This document shows positions 61,145 to 64,000 of a DNA stretch of 64,000 nt, in pieces. The notes under the pieces were generated by a model. That model did not search any database and was not told the origin of the DNA. It saw nothing but the letters and a program-made list of their open reading frames with translations. The translations under genes and the position numbers were made by a program. Positions within the stretch are counted from its first letter, which is position 1, and the number at the start of each line of letters is the position of its first letter. The stretch is from IMG/VR virus record IMGVR_UViG_3300043446_003265, positions 1 to 64,000 of that record; one strand, 5' to 3'. Origin of the DNA: a virus.

Positions 61145-62293
61145 TTATCCTTTGTATTGTATAAATGCAATTTTTATAGTGCCAGGGTCATAATTCACAC
61201 TCGATAAATTTGGAGTAACTGTATGACTATGGCTAACTGTATTTGTGCCGTGAGGGACACTGGCTAAGGTAGCTGGAGTTGCCCCTATGATGCCAGAACC
61301 TATATGGCTGTGATTCCATATATTTGTTGTTGTGCTTCCATTAACCCCAATGTCATTATTAGTACCGGTAGATGTATTCCAAGCTGCTTGACTGCCAAAT
61401 CCCACAAAAAAATCTACCATATTTATTGTTCCGTTGCTACCATCACACACATACCAACCAGCCGGTAAACTTGCTAGAGAACCATTGTACATTAAAATAG
61501 AATCTAAGCCTAAGTAAGATTCAAAACTATTACCCCAAGCACTTAGCAATTTAGTTAAAATTGAGTTTGCTACAATGTTTAATGTTATATTGTGATTGTG
61601 CGTAAGTGAAGTAACATAAGGAAAATTAGTACCTACTACTGTAGCAGGATTAAATGGAAAATTTGTATCGATGTGACTATGTGTACCACTTACTGCTGTA
61701 GTACGGATATTAGTTATTGTAGTCCCTGTGCCAGTTGTATTATTACTCACACCACCTCTGATAGGTTGATTTTCTGCTCCTAATAAAGAAAATAAACTTC
61801 CCGGAGAATTCTGTGAAAAAACAATACTATTAGGGGGCAATCTTTTAGTAGGTGCTAGGCATTCAATAATGATGTATGTAGAATATGCAGCAGGAGTAGG
61901 AACCTCTATTGTCGATAAATTTAAACTTGTAACTGTATGAATGTGTGATCCTGCAGTGCCTAAATTAAACCAACCGCCTGGAAAAGCAGTGCCAGAAGGA
62001 TTAAAAGCAGGTCCAAATGACACTTGGGTCGGAAAGTGAGAGCCACTTGTGCCTAAAGTAACATTTAGTGTCCCTGACATACTGGGAGATGTAGTTGTTG
62101 CGATTTGCCCTTGAGTTGCAGTACCACGTAAAAATAATCCATCTGCAATGTTATATCTTTGCCATCCTGGTATTCCTGTAAAAGCTTGATTATAAAATAC
62201 TAAAGCACCAACTGGAATATCAGGTGGAGGTACAGGACTAGGGGGCTGAAAAGCAAATGTTGTGAATGGTGAAGCCGTCGACATTCTTGGCAT
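61145..62293 (-). CDS. Tail-collar-type receptor-binding fibre protein with HxH motifs
   Basis: 382 residues from ATG 62293, 2 nt after the upstream stop; an earlier TTG is ignored. It contains repeats of the phage collar fold (IPVGALVFYNQAFTGIPGWQ; LFLRGTA; YIIIECLAP) and a series of His-x-His pairs (SHIHT, THSHI, THNHN, NHSHI, SHSHT). In T4 gp12 such histidines bind metal in the receptor-binding head. It is therefore a likely adhesin tip. The downstream gene is its probable chaperone and the upstream gene its probable shaft. Confidence 0.72.
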   Translation of the reverse strand: MPRMSTASPFTTFAFQPPSPVPPPDIPVGALVFYNQAFTGIPGWQRYNIADGLFLRGTATQGQIATTTSPSMSGTLNVTLGTSGSHFPTQVSFGPAFNPSGTAFPGGWFNLGTAGSHIHTVTSLNLSTIEVPTPAAYSTYIIIECLAPTKRLPPNSIVFSQNSPGSLFSLLGAENQPIRGGVSNNTTGTGTTITNIRTTAVSGTHSHIDTNFPFNPATVVGTNFPYVTSLTHNHNITLNIVANSILTKLLSAWGNSFESYLGLDSILMYNGSLASLPAGWYVCDGSNGTINMVDFFVGFGSQAAWNTSTGTNNDIGVNGSTTTNIWNHSHIGSGIIGATPATLASVPHGTNTVSHSHTVTPNLSSVNYDPGTIKIAFIQYKG

Positions 62294-62295
62294 AT

Positions 62296-64000
62296 TTAAC
62301 CGCCGTAAGTTGTTAATTGTCCTAACACTGTCCAATTAGATGTTGTTCGTATTAAAGTAAAACCAACAACATCAACTGCATTAGCCGTCCCTACAGGTAT
62401 TACATTGCCTAACCAATTGATAGATTGAAACAATCCATCAATTTGAAATTGATTTGCAATATAAGCACTCACGCCTTGTTGAATAATTATTGGCACAACA
62501 ATTGTCCTATTTGCTGTAGTTGGTACGTTTGTTAAGTTGACAGTAAAATTATTTGCAACGTTTGCATGATAAAATATTGCACCAGTTTGAAAATTATGAG
62601 TTACAGTACCTGAAGCATTTACTTTTTGATTTAATACATCTGTTGTTTGTTGAAAAGTTGCAATATTTGAAAAATTTGTTACATTTAAATTGGTTGTTCC
62701 TACTACAGATAATGCACTTGTTGTAGTTATATTCCCAGTTGAAACATTAGCAGCGGTTAAATTGCCACCAACGCTAAGTGTACCGGTAACATTCCCACCT
62801 GTTGATGTAACTATAAGTTGAGTTATACCATTTGCAGATATGCGCACGTTCGCATTGGCTTGTACTATTACATTACTATTACCGTTTATAATTTGTGTAT
62901 TAGCCGGTACACTTACATTACTTAAAAATCCACCGTCGCCGCTAAAGAAGTTAGCTACAGCTAAATTACCTAAGTTAGCATTTCCAACTCTAATATTGCC
63001 GGTAACATTAGCAGTTGACGTAACTGTTACATTTGTAAAAATTGCACTGTTCGGAACGTTTGCTCCTATATTCCCATTTAAAGCACCAAAGAAATTCGCA
63101 TACACATTAGGAGCATTTATATTACCGTTCACCGTCAGCGATAGTAAATTACCAACGCTAGTTATATTAGGTTGACTTGTAGTTGTAAGTGTTCCTGCTA
63201 TGAACGTTGTGTTTATATTTGATGCATTTGCTGTACCATTTTTTGTAACACTAAACATTGTAGTATTACCTACACGTAAGTCCACTAGTAAACTGTCAAT
63301 ATTACTATTATTATCAGTAATATTTTGCCTGATACCTGTAAATAACTGATTTACATTATTCCAAATTTGATTAAATTGAACTGGACTTGAAGAATTTAAA
63401 GCACCTGTACTTACTATTAAATTGCTTAAATTGCCTACACTAGTTATATTTGGTTGCGCATTTATCGTTACTCGACCAGCAAAGTTTGAAATATTAGCTG
63501 TGTTAGCTAAATTAACAATATTCGCAAATGATGCAAAATTCGCATTGGCAACTTGACTTACATTTGCACCATTGATGTTTGATAATCTGTTACCGCTTCC
63601 TTGAAAGAAGTTAGCAACAACTAAATTTCCTAAGCTTGCATTACCTGCGGTTACGTTTCCTGCAATAGTTACTGCATTGCTTACTGAACTAAATGTGAAA
63701 CCATTTGTTGCACCTAACACACCATCATTATTAAAAAGTATATGTGTATTGCTACCTGGCAAATTTATATTACCTGTAACGTTTCCTGTTATATTACCTA
63801 CAAAATAATTTGCAGTTACAGTATTTCCTAATGTAGCATTACCTGAATTTATATTTCCTGCTACACTTAAGCTGGTTAATGTACCAACACTTGTTATATT
63901 GGATTGATTAGCATCAACAACAGTGTTGGATGTTGCAGCATGAGTGGCTGCTGTTGCAGTTTGTGCATTACCTGCGTTGTCTGAATAAAATGCATTAGCT
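62296..64000 (-). CDS. Long tail-fibre shaft protein, 5' end beyond window
   Basis: The frame is open from the right window edge to TAA 62296, giving at least 567 residues; the start lies outside. A shorter TTG start at 63762 is not needed. The sequence is a long run of Gly-Asn-x repeats of fibre shafts (SVGTLTSLSVAGNI, SVGNLSNLIV, SVGNLLSLTVNGNI, NVTAGNASLGNLVVANFF), with PGSNTHILFNNDGVLGATNG as an interruption and a C-terminal globular part (RTIVVPIIIQQG, then IRTTSNWTVLGQL). Direct coding repeats (for example AANFF blocks) may recombine. It is followed by the collar fibre and its chaperone. Confidence 0.72.
   Translation of the reverse strand, partial: ANAFYSDNAGNAQTATAATHAATSNTVVDANQSNITSVGTLTSLSVAGNINSGNATLGNTVTANYFVGNITGNVTGNINLPGSNTHILFNNDGVLGATNGFTFSSVSNAVTIAGNVTAGNASLGNLVVANFFQGSGNRLSNINGANVSQVANANFASFANIVNLANTANISNFAGRVTINAQPNITSVGNLSNLIVSTGALNSSSPVQFNQIWNNVNQLFTGIRQNITDNNSNIDSLLVDLRVGNTTMFSVTKNGTANASNINTTFIAGTLTTTSQPNITSVGNLLSLTVNGNINAPNVYANFFGALNGNIGANVPNSAIFTNVTVTSTANVTGNIRVGNANLGNLAVANFFSGDGGFLSNVSVPANTQIINGNSNVIVQANANVRISANGITQLIVTSTGGNVTGTLSVGGNLTAANVSTGNITTTSALSVVGTTNLNVTNFSNIATFQQTTDVLNQKVNASGTVTHNFQTGAIFYHANVANNFTVNLTNVPTTANRTIVVPIIIQQGVSAYIANQFQIDGLFQSINWLGNVIPVGTANAVDVVGFTLIRTTSNWTVLGQLTTYGG

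Noticed and set aside
62840-63175. 111-codon plus ORF opposite the fibre shaft
   Set aside because: Mirror of the Gly-Asn repeat coding; no ribosome binding site.
1-64000. CRISPR array or integrase/attachment site
   Set aside because: No regularly spaced direct repeats with unique spacers, and no integrase or att-like repeat was seen; the phage looks strictly lytic.

Overview
The window is part of the genome of a T4-like contractile-tailed phage (myovirus) of a Gram-negative bacterium. Evidence for this is the portal, scaffold, protease and capsid block, a T4-type baseplate series (gp48, gp53, gp5, gp25, gp6, gp7), the gp46/gp47 recombination nuclease and a gp55-type late sigma factor. The DNA is AT-rich. 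The style resembles marine and freshwater T4-like phages of cyanobacteria, SAR11 and methylotrophs: a giant gp7, a PstS gene, a two-piece tmRNA and a glycosyltransferase/radical SAM cassette. The signal peptides, OprP-type porin and E. coli-like PstS fit a proteobacterial host, but the sequence does not name it.

Layout. 1-5581 (minus): head genes in reverse order, namely portal gp20, a small basic protein, an acidic core protein, protease gp21, scaffold gp22 and the first codons of a gp23-like capsid gene. A GIY-YIG homing endonuclease sits between them on the plus strand. 5597-10294 (minus): two paralogous tape-measure-like proteins, one ending in an M15 peptidase. 10375-11429 (plus): a gp26-like zinc-ribbon assembly protein, then a short ORF that looks joined to it by -1 frameshifting. 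11430-11853: a highly structured non-coding stretch. 11854-16624 (minus): PD-(D/E)XK nuclease, HAD nucleotidase, gp46, gp47 and gp55. 16750-43414 (plus): baseplate operon ending in a 5284-residue gp7-like protein. 43437-46442: fibre and virion proteins. 46480-53154: overlapping genes for glycosyltransferases, a radical SAM enzyme and a repeat protein. 53197-53804: two mini-genes, then a circularly permuted two-piece tmRNA with a 24-codon ORF in its spacer. 53867-57761: glycan-related enzymes and small proteins. 57849-60369 (minus): pstS and a phosphate porin behind a PHO box. 60396-64000: a small plus-strand gene, then a minus-strand tail-fibre group that leaves the window at the right edge.

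How it fits together. The gp55-type factor would read late promoters of the form (G/C)(A/T)TAAATA or CTAAATA, which recur before the structural operons. Several of these elements end only 5-7 nt before an ATG that lacks a Shine-Dalgarno sequence, suggesting leaderless late mRNAs. The PHO box would place pstS and the porin under host PhoB, so phosphate import is boosted in P-starved cells. The glycosyltransferases, LpxH-like phosphatase and radical SAM enzyme probably modify the host surface or virion fibres. The strongest candidates for something new are the gp26 frameshift cassette, the ORF inside the tmRNA spacer, the leaderless late genes, and the radical SAM enzyme paired with an aromatic repeat protein.
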